Shown here one piece after another: positions 1 through 6,187 of a stretch of 43,451 bases of DNA; positions within the stretch are counted from its first letter, which is position 1; each line of letters opens with the position of its first letter. Source of the stretch: an uncultured Lachnospiraceae bacterium (GTDB taxonomy: Bacteria > Bacillota > Clostridia > Lachnospirales > Lachnospiraceae); contig CANQTH010000017.1 in NCBI GenBank assembly GCA_947626795.1, positions 1 through 43,451 on the forward strand, given 5' to 3'. Both the position numbers and the translations under genes were made by a program. Below the pieces are notes generated by a model that searched no databases, was not told where the DNA came from, and was given only the letters and a program-made list of their open reading frames with translations.

Positions 1-75
1 CAGCCTTGAAATCATAGAAGAACTGTTAAATAGGCTGCTGTTCATAAAGTTAAAGAAATTTCCATTGATCCTCAT
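1..75 (-). CDS. N-terminal fragment of an unknown small protein (cut by window edge)
   Basis: An ATG at 75-73 is preceded by a strong AAGGAGG site and opens a frame that runs off the left edge without a stop, giving 25 residues rich in Asn, Phe and Ser. It lies downstream of the minus-strand genes at 339-1124 and 1263-1521 and shares with the mini-ORF at 120-149 an upstream 14-base repeat. I do not recognise the family. The gene is supported only by the ribosome binding site and the open frame. Confidence 0.45.
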   Translation of the reverse strand, partial: MRINGNFFNFMNSSLFNSSSMISRL

Positions 76-102
76 AAATTTGCCCTCCTTGTGCTTAATA
101 AT

Positions 103-190
103 TTGAAATCCGTTTCAACTTACATCAAATAATTTGTAATGTTTGGCATATCCATTCCTCCTTGAATTTGGTAACTTGAAATCCGTTTCC
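103..190. repeat. Two copies of a 14-base leader repeat (TTGAAATCCGTTTC)
   Basis: The block TTGAAATCCGTTTC occurs at about 103-116 and again at 177-190 on the plus strand. Read on the minus strand, each copy (GAAACGGATTTCAA) lies 20-30 bases upstream of an AAGGAGG ribosome binding site and an ATG. This looks like a duplicated gene leader or a shared cis-element; function unknown. Confidence 0.6.
120..149 (-). other. Nine-codon mini-ORF with a strong Shine-Dalgarno site
   Basis: On the minus strand an AAGGAGG motif sits just upstream of an ATG (149-147) that opens the short reading frame MPNITNYLM and ends with TAA at 122-120. It could be a leader peptide, or the remnant of a gene whose start region was duplicated: the same 14-base block and a similar ribosome binding site precede the next gene at 75. 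Too short to call a gene with confidence. Confidence 0.3.
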
Positions 191-264
191 GACCTCGTAC
201 GTTTCTGATCTCCCTTGCTTTGTTTTATATATCGTGGAAATTTGGCTTATTTTTGACAGGGATC

Positions 265-299
265 GCGCAACTGGACATTTTTATAGCGCAACTGGACAT
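265..299. repeat. Direct repeat GCGCAACTGGACAT x2, possible insertion-sequence end
   Basis: GCGCAACTGGACAT occurs at 265-278 and 286-299 with a 21-base period. Multiple short direct repeats of this kind are known at the ends of IS21-family elements, and a CAACTGGACA-like core would fit such an end. No istA/istB gene is visible in the window, so the link to IS21 is a guess from memory. The remainder of 150-338 is AT-rich and shows no gene to me. Confidence 0.35.
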
Positions 300-338
300 A
301 AAATCTTTCAAAAAACTTCCGCAAGCATTAAGTTTGTA

Positions 339-1124
339 TTAATAGTTAATCGTATTCGTTCCAACCTCTCCCGTTATCGCATTTCCGTTTTCAAAAGATA
401 CTTCCAATGTAGCCTCTGTATGTTCACACTGAAGATTTCCCAATTCCTTTGCATAATCCTCAGACGGCGTCTGTTCTTCAGACTGACCATGAATCTCTGC
501 AAACGGCTTTTCTTTACGTTCAGCCATCATTTCTGCGCTGACAGCCATAGCATACATTTCCGGATCATATTCCGCCAAAAATTTTCTATCTTCCTCTGAT
601 ACCTTTTTGCCGGATGCCATCTTTGACATTACAGAAATTGCTCTCGACATTCTCTTAGACTCATTTTCCCAAACCTCCGCCTGCTGCCTTGCCACAATCG
701 CATCGTGCTGCATTATGTACTGCATCATGGCTTTTTCGCTGGCGTCAAAAGCCTCTTGGCTTGTTTTTAATATTTTTTCCTTTACTTCGTCAGATAACGG
801 TATATCCTGTCCATTTACCGTTATATAGCCCCGCTGCACTGCCCTGTGCGCCAATGCGGCATTATCAAAATGGATCACATAACTGTTCGGGGCTGTTCCT
901 TGTGTAATTCCAAGCTGATCCTTTCCTGACGAAGCGCTTAAATTTTTTCCTTTCTCTTGCAGCTCATAGCCATCCTGCGAAATCTCTACGGAATCAGCAT
1001 ATTTTGAAGATATGTTCCTGCAAGTATCCTGATATGCTTTTAATGCCCTTTCTGCCGCAGACGTATAATAAGTTTTTGAAGCATAATCACGAACATCATT
1101 CAATAACGCATTTCCTATATTCAT
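339..1124 (-). CDS. Hypothetical protein (261 aa)
   Basis: I do not recognise this protein. The start chosen is the ATG at 1124, because GAAAGGGT lies seven bases upstream; the 13 codons further upstream have no such signal. There is no signal peptide or membrane segment. The N-terminus (MNIGNALLNDVRDYASKTYY) and the central part are helical and polar. A stretch near residues 85-125 (SYVIHFDNAALAHRAVQRG) looks like a small folded domain, and the C-terminal third is charged and probably disordered. It lies in the AT-richer left segment together with a truncated gene upstream and short genes downstream, which suggests a genomic island or recently acquired DNA. Confidence 0.7.
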   Translation of the reverse strand: MNIGNALLNDVRDYASKTYYTSAAERALKAYQDTCRNISSKYADSVEISQDGYELQEKGKNLSASSGKDQLGITQGTAPNSYVIHFDNAALAHRAVQRGYITVNGQDIPLSDEVKEKILKTSQEAFDASEKAMMQYIMQHDAIVARQQAEVWENESKRMSRAISVMSKMASGKKVSEEDRKFLAEYDPEMYAMAVSAEMMAERKEKPFAEIHGQSEEQTPSEDYAKELGNLQCEHTEATLEVSFENGNAITGEVGTNTINY

Positions 1125-1262
1125 ATCTTTTACCCTTTCAAAATGTAGTAAAATCCAAAACAAAATCGGATTCCACAGGGTTTTCCTTTTTTCACTTGTT
1201 GCTCAGCGCGGGGAACAATTTATTCTTAAGCTTTGCCAAAACAGATGCCGCCATATCAGCCA

Positions 1263-1521
1263 TCACAACCACACTCCGATCAAGTCTTTTACCCGTTTTT
1301 GCACCCGCAATACTTTAGCATACTCCATCAAATTCGGTATATTCTTTTTCGGGTCTTTTACATACCCTTGTATTACCTTATTAAAAATTTCTTTATCCAT
1401 TTTGTCAATCGTAATATTCCACTCGGCAGGATTACGATCGCTGTACTGATAATAAAAGATGGAAGTATCCATACAAAGCGCCGCATCGGGATTCATTTGG
1501 AACATTTCCGATGCTTCTCTG
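1263..1521 (-). pseudogene. 3' fragment of an unknown gene, 5' end lost at a junction
   Basis: The minus-strand frame ending at 1263 gives a convincing polar C-terminal sequence from about NPDAALCMDTSIFYYQYS to DLIGVWL. Upstream of roughly 1521 the same frame runs into DNA that codes, on the other strand, for manganese catalase. The gene therefore appears to have lost its 5' part at the junction; the ATGs at 1505 and 1496 have no clear ribosome binding site. It is collinear with the 339-1124 gene and may belong with it. Function unknown. Confidence 0.5.
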
Positions 1522-1941
1522 GGTACAGAAGAACTGGCGCACATGGAGATCATCTGCGCCATCATCTATCAGTTGACGAAAGACCTGTCTACGGAAGAGA
1601 TCAAGGCCTCCGGGTTCGATAAATACTATATCGACCACACGCTCGCACTCTGGCCGCAGGCCGCCGGGGGCATCCCGTTCAACGCCTGCGAGTTCCAGTC
1701 GAAGGGCGATCCGATCACGGACTTGTCCGAAAACATGGCGGCGGAGCAGAAAGCCCGCAGCACGTACGACAACATCCTGCGCCTTGTAAAAGACCAGGAA
1801 GTCGCAGACCCCATCCGCTTCCTCCGCGAACGCGAGATCGTTCACTTCCAGCGGTTCGGCGAAGGGCTGCGCATTGTCCAGGATCACCTGGATTCCAAGA
1901 ACTTCTACGCCGCAAATCCTGCCTTCGACTGCAGAAAATGA
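1522..1941 (+). pseudogene. cotJC: Manganese catalase (CotJC-like), 3' remnant
   Basis: The frame from GTEELAHMEIICAIIYQLT to FYAANPAFDCRK (139 residues) matches the C-terminal two thirds of the short dimanganese catalase/spore-coat CotJC family. It includes the GTEELAHxE helix with a metal-binding Glu and His, the conserved KGDPITDLSENMAAEQKARS segment, and the LREREIVHFQRFGE segment that supplies another Glu/His pair. The family's first ~60 residues are absent: the frame before 1522 is out of register with the family and has no ribosome binding site. The break coincides with the change to AT-rich DNA. The remnant cannot encode the full four-helix bundle and is probably inactive. It ends at TGA 1939-1941, just before a good terminator. 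Confidence 0.8.
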
Positions 1942-1949
1942 TATTCCAG

Positions 1950-1982
1950 GCGCTGCCGCCCCACGGGGCGGCGGCGCTTTTT
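1950..1982 (+). terminator. Rho-independent terminator after the catalase remnant
   Basis: A GC-rich hairpin of about 11 pairs (GCGCtGCCGCC against GGCGGCgGCGC) is followed by TTTTT at 1978-1982. It lies 8 bases after the catalase stop codon and also separates it from the convergent peptidase gene that ends at 2003. Confidence 0.8.
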
Positions 1983-2002
1983 CCGATTCTGAAACTCTCC
2001 CC

Positions 2003-3736
2003 CTACGCGCGGATCCGCGCCGACGCCGCCGCTCCCCCGCAAACGCAGCAGATCAGGCACATTGCAAAGCCCGCAGCCAACGGCCCCGCCCCCTTCTCAA
2101 ACAGGCCGGGGCTTCGCCAGGCGATCGCGCAGGCCGCAAGCGCGGTCCCGGCCGCGCACGATAAGGCCTGACGGAACGCAAGCCCCCGCGCGCCAGCCGT
2201 CAGCAGGAACGCGGCCTCCTGCGCCGACTGCGCAAGGAGCAGGCCGGAGCCGAACAGCCCGATGACCGCTGCCGCGGCTACCGCCGCCGGGAAACACACC
2301 TCCAGCAGGCTTCCCTTGCGCAGGACATGTTCCAGCCCCGCCGCATCCACCTGAAAAGACGCCGTCGGCGCATACGTCCGCCCGCTCTTTTTCCCTTCTT
2401 CCAGGAAAGCGCGCAGCTCGCCCAGCCTCTGGTTGTCCGCCAGAGTGAAGCTGCTGTAAGAGATTGGGAACGGCTGCCCATAGACGCCCTGCGCGGCCTC
2501 GACCGATCCCGTGAAGATCCCGTTTTGGACGCTCTCGTCTTCCGATTCCACGATCCCTATAGCCTTGTATTCCCGCGTCATGCGAAAGACGGCTTCCGCA
2601 AGGCCGTCCCGCCCTTCGTATATCTTCCGGAGCGCCTCGTAATGCCGCATGGAAGACAGCCGCACGTCCCCGCCCGGGCCGATGCCAAGCCTCTGCGCAA
2701 GCCCTTCCCCGACCAGGCACGCCATCCCGCCCTTCTCCAACTGGGAACTCCCGTATCCTTCCGCGTACCGGATCTTGCCGCTGCCCGCCAGGCAGCGCCG
2801 TATATCGTTCGTGACCGTCAGGGGGACGCTTTCCTCAATCCCCTCCACGCGCGCGTCAAAGCCGCCGTAACAGTAAAAATCTTCCGCAAGCTCCGATTTT
2901 TCCAGCTTTGCCGCCTCTTCCGAAGAATAATCCCAGGCCCTGCCCTCTACCGCAAGCTCCCCGGACGCGTCGCGGTAAGAAATCCTTGCCAGCGTGAGCG
3001 TCCCGACGCCAGCCGCCAGAGACGCCGCCATGAAAAACGGCGCGGCATGCCCCCAAAAGCCCTGCCGGGACGGGCGCAGGGCCTTCCGCCTGCGCGCCGC
3101 GGACGGCAAAACGCATCGTGCGCGCCCCGCCGTTCTTTTTTCCCCTGCCAGCCGTCCAGGGGCATATCGCTCCCCTTCTTTTTCCAGCTCCGCCGCGAGC
3201 CTGGCAATTACCTGCCTTTCCATGGCTTCCTCCGCCAGGCCCTTTAGCAGATAGGCCGCCGGGTTCCACCAAAATACCGTGCAGAGCGCCTCCAGGAACG
3301 CCTTCGCCAGCATATGGCCGCTATGATAATGCAGCAGCTCGTGCCTTAGCAGGAGGGAAAGCTCCCGCGTCCCATAATGCGCGTGCGGCATCAGGATCTT
3401 CGGGCGCAGCAGACCAAAGACTGCGGGAGCCGCAAGGCCCGGCGCGAGCAGGATCGGAAATTCCTTCCGCCCGCCGCACGACGCGCCCGCCTGTTCCGCG
3501 ATCTTTGCCGCGTCCCGCCCAAAATACTTAGGGCATCTCCTTACGGCCCGCGCGAACCGAATATACTGCCGCGCGCCGCGCGCGCCCTTGCACAGCGCGC
3601 CAAAAAGCCAGGCGGCCGCAAGCGCCTGCCCGGCAAAATGCCGCGCCGTCCCCGTTTCCGCCGCCACCTGCGCCAACACGGCCAGGAACGCGCTACAGGT
3701 CAGACAAGACAGCATGGAAGCCGTTATCACCGCCAC
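2003..3736 (-). CDS. M56 (BlaR1/MecR1-type) membrane peptidase with FtsX-like C-terminal half
   Basis: Two membrane segments (about residues 5-25 and 35-50) precede a zinc peptidase domain with HELLH at 132-136 and the FWWNPA helix at 155-160, typical of BlaR1/MecR1 M56 proteases that cleave a BlaI-type repressor. The CD pair usually found in the downstream helix is absent here (EEAMERQV). After another membrane segment near 225-245 comes a ~230-residue extracytoplasmic part and three C-terminal membrane segments. These resemble the MacB-core plus FtsX layout of ABC permeases (LLAQSAQEAAFLLTAGARG) rather than a penicillin sensor. The start is GTG at 3736, with AGGAAGG just upstream; it overlaps the blaI-like gene by 44 bases, implying coupled translation. 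No ABC ATPase or beta-lactamase gene is adjacent. 577 aa. Confidence 0.8.
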   Translation of the reverse strand: MAVITASMLSCLTCSAFLAVLAQVAAETGTARHFAGQALAAAWLFGALCKGARGARQYIRFARAVRRCPKYFGRDAAKIAEQAGASCGGRKEFPILLAPGLAAPAVFGLLRPKILMPHAHYGTRELSLLLRHELLHYHSGHMLAKAFLEALCTVFWWNPAAYLLKGLAEEAMERQVIARLAAELEKEGERYAPGRLAGEKRTAGRARCVLPSAARRRKALRPSRQGFWGHAAPFFMAASLAAGVGTLTLARISYRDASGELAVEGRAWDYSSEEAAKLEKSELAEDFYCYGGFDARVEGIEESVPLTVTNDIRRCLAGSGKIRYAEGYGSSQLEKGGMACLVGEGLAQRLGIGPGGDVRLSSMRHYEALRKIYEGRDGLAEAVFRMTREYKAIGIVESEDESVQNGIFTGSVEAAQGVYGQPFPISYSSFTLADNQRLGELRAFLEEGKKSGRTYAPTASFQVDAAGLEHVLRKGSLLEVCFPAAVAAAAVIGLFGSGLLLAQSAQEAAFLLTAGARGLAFRQALSCAAGTALAACAIAWRSPGLFEKGAGPLAAGFAMCLICCVCGGAAASARIRA

Positions 3737-4151
3737 AGCCTTCCTCTCCCCCTTTTCTCCCGTCTTTCTTCTTCATGATAAATTCTTCCAGTTCCCCGAT
3801 CAGCTCCTCCTCGTTCTCCGTGCTTTCAAACAGGGCGTCCAAAAAACCTGTCCGGAACATGGACTGCCCGAACGGGAAGATCTCCGACGTCACGTATTTT
3901 ACGGCGTATTCCTCCGGCGTGATCTCCGGGGAATAGCTCCTCGTCAAGACCGTCCCGCTATGCACGATCTTATCCACCTTTATGAACCCGCGCTGGAGCA
4001 GCTTCTTTAAGACCGCCTGCACCGTATTGATGCTAAGCCTCTTGTCCCTCTCCGGGATGTCGGACGCGATCAGCGGCTTCCCCGCGCCCCACAGCACGTT
4101 CATGACGTCCAGCTCCCGCTTGCTCAATGCAAATTCATCCTTTTTGCCCAT
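3693..4151 (-). CDS. BlaI/MecI/CopY-family transcriptional repressor
   Basis: This 152-aa protein begins with the BlaI/MecI winged-helix signature: LSKRELDVMNVLWGAGKPL (residues 9-27), then RLSINTVQAVLKKLLQRGFI as the recognition helix region and the wing. The family dimerises through the C-terminal helices, and the repressor is inactivated when a partner M56 peptidase cleaves it; the partner gene overlaps it directly downstream. The C-terminus has an unusual Lys/Gly-rich tail (KKKDGRKGGEEGCGGDNG). The ATG at 4151 has GAGGGAACG upstream. Its own promoter contains an inverted repeat, so autoregulation is likely. The inducing signal cannot be read from the sequence. Confidence 0.9.
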   Translation of the reverse strand: MGKKDEFALSKRELDVMNVLWGAGKPLIASDIPERDKRLSINTVQAVLKKLLQRGFIKVDKIVHSGTVLTRSYSPEITPEEYAVKYVTSEIFPFGQSMFRTGFLDALFESTENEEELIGELEEFIMKKKDGRKGGEEGCGGDNGFHAVLSDL

Positions 4152-4191
4152 ATCGTTCCCTCGCGCTCCTTTTTCTTTTCCATGGCTTTCT

Positions 4192-4254
4192 GTAACGGTT
4201 CCGTACCTTCCCCCGTTACGGCTTTATCTTAAAATATTTTTGTTCCTATGTCAA
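4192..4254 (-). promoter_or_regulatory. Promoter and candidate operator of the blaI-like gene
   Basis: On the minus strand TTGACA (4254-4249) and TAAGAT (4231-4226) are separated by 17 bases, a near-consensus sigma-A promoter. Just downstream, GTAACGG (4219-4213) and CCGTTAC (4198-4192) form a perfect 7-base inverted repeat spaced by 14 bases. BlaI-type repressors bind dyads near their own promoters, so this is a plausible operator, though it does not match the classic TACA-TGTA form. Confidence 0.6.
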
Positions 4255-4299
4255 TGTCCTGTCTGTATCTCGTTACACTCTCAGTTACTGTCCAAACAG

Positions 4300-4389
4300 C
4301 ATCCAGACACCTTGCTGTCTGGATGCGTACGAACATGGAACAAGGGTGAGCAGGTTCCATTTGCGAAACAAATTTACAAATGAACCTGC
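4300..4389. repeat. Two strong hairpins in the MATE-blaI intergenic region
   Basis: GCATCCAGACA and TGTCTGGATGC form a perfect 11-base stem with a 6-base loop (4300-4327). A second stem of about 13 pairs, GCAGGTTC(c)ATTTG against CAAATGAACCTGC, spans 4350-4389. Neither is followed by a run of T on either strand, so they are not classic terminators. They may end or stabilise the MATE transcript, or form another small structured intergenic element. Confidence 0.55.
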
Positions 4390-4429
4390 GAAGTTACAAT
4401 TCATCCCCGCCCATCCCAAGCCGCCTTTC

Positions 4430-5776
4430 CTATATGATCTCTTTCTTCTTCCAGCCGCCCTGGAAATAACGGAACACCGCGATCAAAAGCCCGAGCGTCC
4501 ATCCGGCCGGGTTCGCCCATAGGATGATCATGCCCTGCGTGACGTCCGCCAGCGCGTACGTCAAGGACACGCGGGCTACCAGGTTCGCGAGGCTGCAGCA
4601 CAAGAACCAGCCCATGTCCGCCGCCCCGCGCAGCACGCCGTTGCTGACGTTCATGATCCCCATGACAAAATAAAACATGGACACGACGCTTAGGTACTGC
4701 GTCCCGATCGAGATCGCCCGCGCGCTGGAAGAGGCGTCCAGGAACAATCCGACGAATCCGCGTCCGGCAAAGTGCAAAAGCACGGCGATCGCAAGCCCGA
4801 TCCCGGCCGCCATCACGAGGCAGATCCGGTACCCCTGGCTGATGCGCTCCGGCTTTTTCGCCCCCATGTTCTGCGCGACGTAAGTGGAGGCCGCGTTCCC
4901 GACCGCCACCATCGGGACGATGGCGATCCCGTCGATCTTCGTCGCCGCCGTGTACCCCGCCAAAAACGTCGAGCCGAAGCGGTTGACCGCCGACTGTATG
5001 AGCAGCATCCCAACGGAGACGATGGACTGCTGTACGACCGTCGGGACCGCCACCTTGACCATGTTCTTTAAGAGGGCGGCGTCAAATTTCTGAAACTCGC
5101 CCGTTTCGATCCGCCTCAATTTCCGCATCAGGAACACGAACGACAGCAGCGCGGAGATCGCCTGCGAGATCAGGGTCGCCCAGGCGACGCCCGGCACGCC
5201 CATCTTAAAATTCACCACGAAGCACAGATCCAGCGCGATATTTAAGAGGGACGAAAAGATCAAAAATGCCAGCGGCTTCCTGGAATCCCCAAGCGCGTTG
5301 AAGATCGCGGAAAACGCGTTGTATAAAAACAAGAACACGAATCCGAAAAAATAGATCCGCATGTACTCCGCCGCGTCGCCGAAAATGTTCTCCGGCGTCC
5401 CGACCAGGCGCATGATGCTTTTGTTGGCCAAGACCCCGAAAACGCTTAAGAAGACGCTGAACCCCAAAATGGACAAAAGCGCGGTGGAAATGGCGGTCTT
5501 CATCTGTTCGAGCCGCTTCGCGCCGAACAACTGGGAGATCACGACCGAGCATCCGATCCCGGTCCCCATCGCGACCATGACAAAAAGCATCGTGATCGCC
5601 GTGGAGGCCCCGACCGCGGCCAGCGCATCCTCCCCCACGACGTTCCCCACAATGATCGAGTCGATGATGTTGTAAAACTGCTGGAACAGGTTCCCCGCTA
5701 CCATCGGGAGCGCGAACCCGATCAGGGCCTTCGTCGGATTTCCCGTCACCATGCTTCCCTTTATCTGTTTTTCCAT
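4430..5776 (-). CDS. MATE-family multidrug/sodium antiporter
   Basis: The 448-aa protein has about 12 hydrophobic segments and the MATE opening (GNPTKALIGFALPMVAGNLFQQFYNIIDSIIVGNVVGEDALAAVGAS), with the FQQFYN..D..IVG motif of helix 1-2 and repetition of the same layout in the second half (VPTVVQQSIVSVGMLLIQSAVNRFG). MATE proteins export cationic drugs or metabolites using Na+ or H+ gradients; the substrate cannot be inferred. I chose the ATG at 5776 because GGAG lies seven bases upstream and the protein then starts at the normal place; the 43 upstream codons come from a repeat element. Its leader RNA contains the full repeat at 5840-5986, downstream of a good promoter. Confidence 0.92.
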   Translation of the reverse strand: MEKQIKGSMVTGNPTKALIGFALPMVAGNLFQQFYNIIDSIIVGNVVGEDALAAVGASTAITMLFVMVAMGTGIGCSVVISQLFGAKRLEQMKTAISTALLSILGFSVFLSVFGVLANKSIMRLVGTPENIFGDAAEYMRIYFFGFVFLFLYNAFSAIFNALGDSRKPLAFLIFSSLLNIALDLCFVVNFKMGVPGVAWATLISQAISALLSFVFLMRKLRRIETGEFQKFDAALLKNMVKVAVPTVVQQSIVSVGMLLIQSAVNRFGSTFLAGYTAATKIDGIAIVPMVAVGNAASTYVAQNMGAKKPERISQGYRICLVMAAGIGLAIAVLLHFAGRGFVGLFLDASSSARAISIGTQYLSVVSMFYFVMGIMNVSNGVLRGAADMGWFLCCSLANLVARVSLTYALADVTQGMIILWANPAGWTLGLLIAVFRYFQGGWKKKEII

Positions 5777-5831
5777 GACTTTCTCCTTTCCCGCGCCGCG
5801 GCAAGGCAGGCAAGCCCGCCCGGCAGCTCCA

Positions 5832-5994
5832 AAACATTTGTGACAGTTCAGCCTTCCGGCTTCACAGTTACGGAATCCGGCCCATTTCAAGTTTGCCTTC
5901 GGCAAAGAGCCGGATTCCCACTCGGCAAAATTTACACATTCTTACGGACCTTGCAGCAAATGCAAAGTCCTGGGCTGAACTGTTACAAACATTT
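5832..5994. mobile_element. 147-bp MITE-like element, copy A, with 8-bp target duplication
   Basis: The element is 5840-5986. Its ends are inverted repeats (GTGACAGTTCAGCC and GGCTGAACTGTTAC; one mismatch), flanked on both sides by the perfect 8-base direct repeat AAACATTT (5832-5839, 5987-5994). Inside are two further stems: GGAATCCGGC with GCCGGATTCC, and GGACcTTGCA with TGCAAaGTCC. The whole folds as a cloverleaf-like structure. About 136 of 147 positions match copy B by eye. It contains no reading frame. It sits between the MATE promoter and start codon. Confidence 0.85.
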
Positions 5995-5997
5995 TTT

Positions 5998-6027
5998 ATT
6001 ATAGTACAGACCGCCCGCCCTTTTCAA
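5998..6027 (-). promoter_or_regulatory. Promoter of the MATE gene, upstream of the repeat element
   Basis: On the minus strand TTGAAA (6027-6022) and TATAAT (6003-5998) are separated by 18 bases. Transcription would begin within a few bases of the repeat element, so the element would form the structured 5' leader (about 210 bases) of the MATE mRNA. Confidence 0.65.
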
Positions 6028-6090
6028 TCTAGTTTATAAATTTTTAATAATTCCGCAATCCCTTGATTTTCCTGCCTTTTCAGACTTTTG

Positions 6091-6117
6091 TTAGCACTCG
6101 TGTCAAAAGAGTGCTAA
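6091..6117 (+). promoter_or_regulatory. CIRCE operator (HrcA binding site)
   Basis: TTAGCACTC (6091-6099), nine spacer bases and GAGTGCTAA (6109-6117) match the CIRCE consensus exactly. CIRCE is bound by the HrcA repressor, which releases it on heat or unfolding stress. It lies seven bases upstream of the -35 box of htpG and faces no other promoter closely. Confidence 0.95.
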
Positions 6118-6124
6118 TTTCCTA

Positions 6125-6153
6125 TTGACTTTTAAAAAAAGTAAGATTACAAT
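6125..6153 (+). promoter_or_regulatory. htpG promoter
   Basis: TTGACT (6125-6130), 17 bases, TACAAT (6148-6153): a sigma-A-type promoter 35 bases before the htpG start codon, immediately downstream of the CIRCE operator. Confidence 0.75.
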
Positions 6154-6187
6154 CTTTTTTAGATTCTAAAACAAAGGAGTGTTAAAT

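Noticed and set aside
1459-1521. Start of the catalase gene at ATG 1459
   Set aside because: The first 21 codons have no similarity to the family and no ribosome binding site; they come from DNA across the junction.
2327-3247. 306-codon plus-strand frame opposite the M56 gene
   Set aside because: Arg/Pro-rich translation, no start signal, antisense to a recognised peptidase.
2003-4151. Beta-lactam resistance locus
   Set aside because: A BlaI/M56 pair is present, but no beta-lactamase or PBP2a gene is adjacent and the M56 protein lacks a penicillin-binding sensor domain.
5777-5905. N-terminal 43-codon extension of the MATE protein
   Set aside because: The extension is read from the repeat element and precedes the proper start at 5776, which has a good ribosome binding site.
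5840-5986. A tRNA-like or structured ncRNA gene because of the cloverleaf fold
   Set aside because: The same sequence occurs elsewhere with target duplications, and tRNA-conserved bases and arm sizes are absent; a mobile element explains it better.
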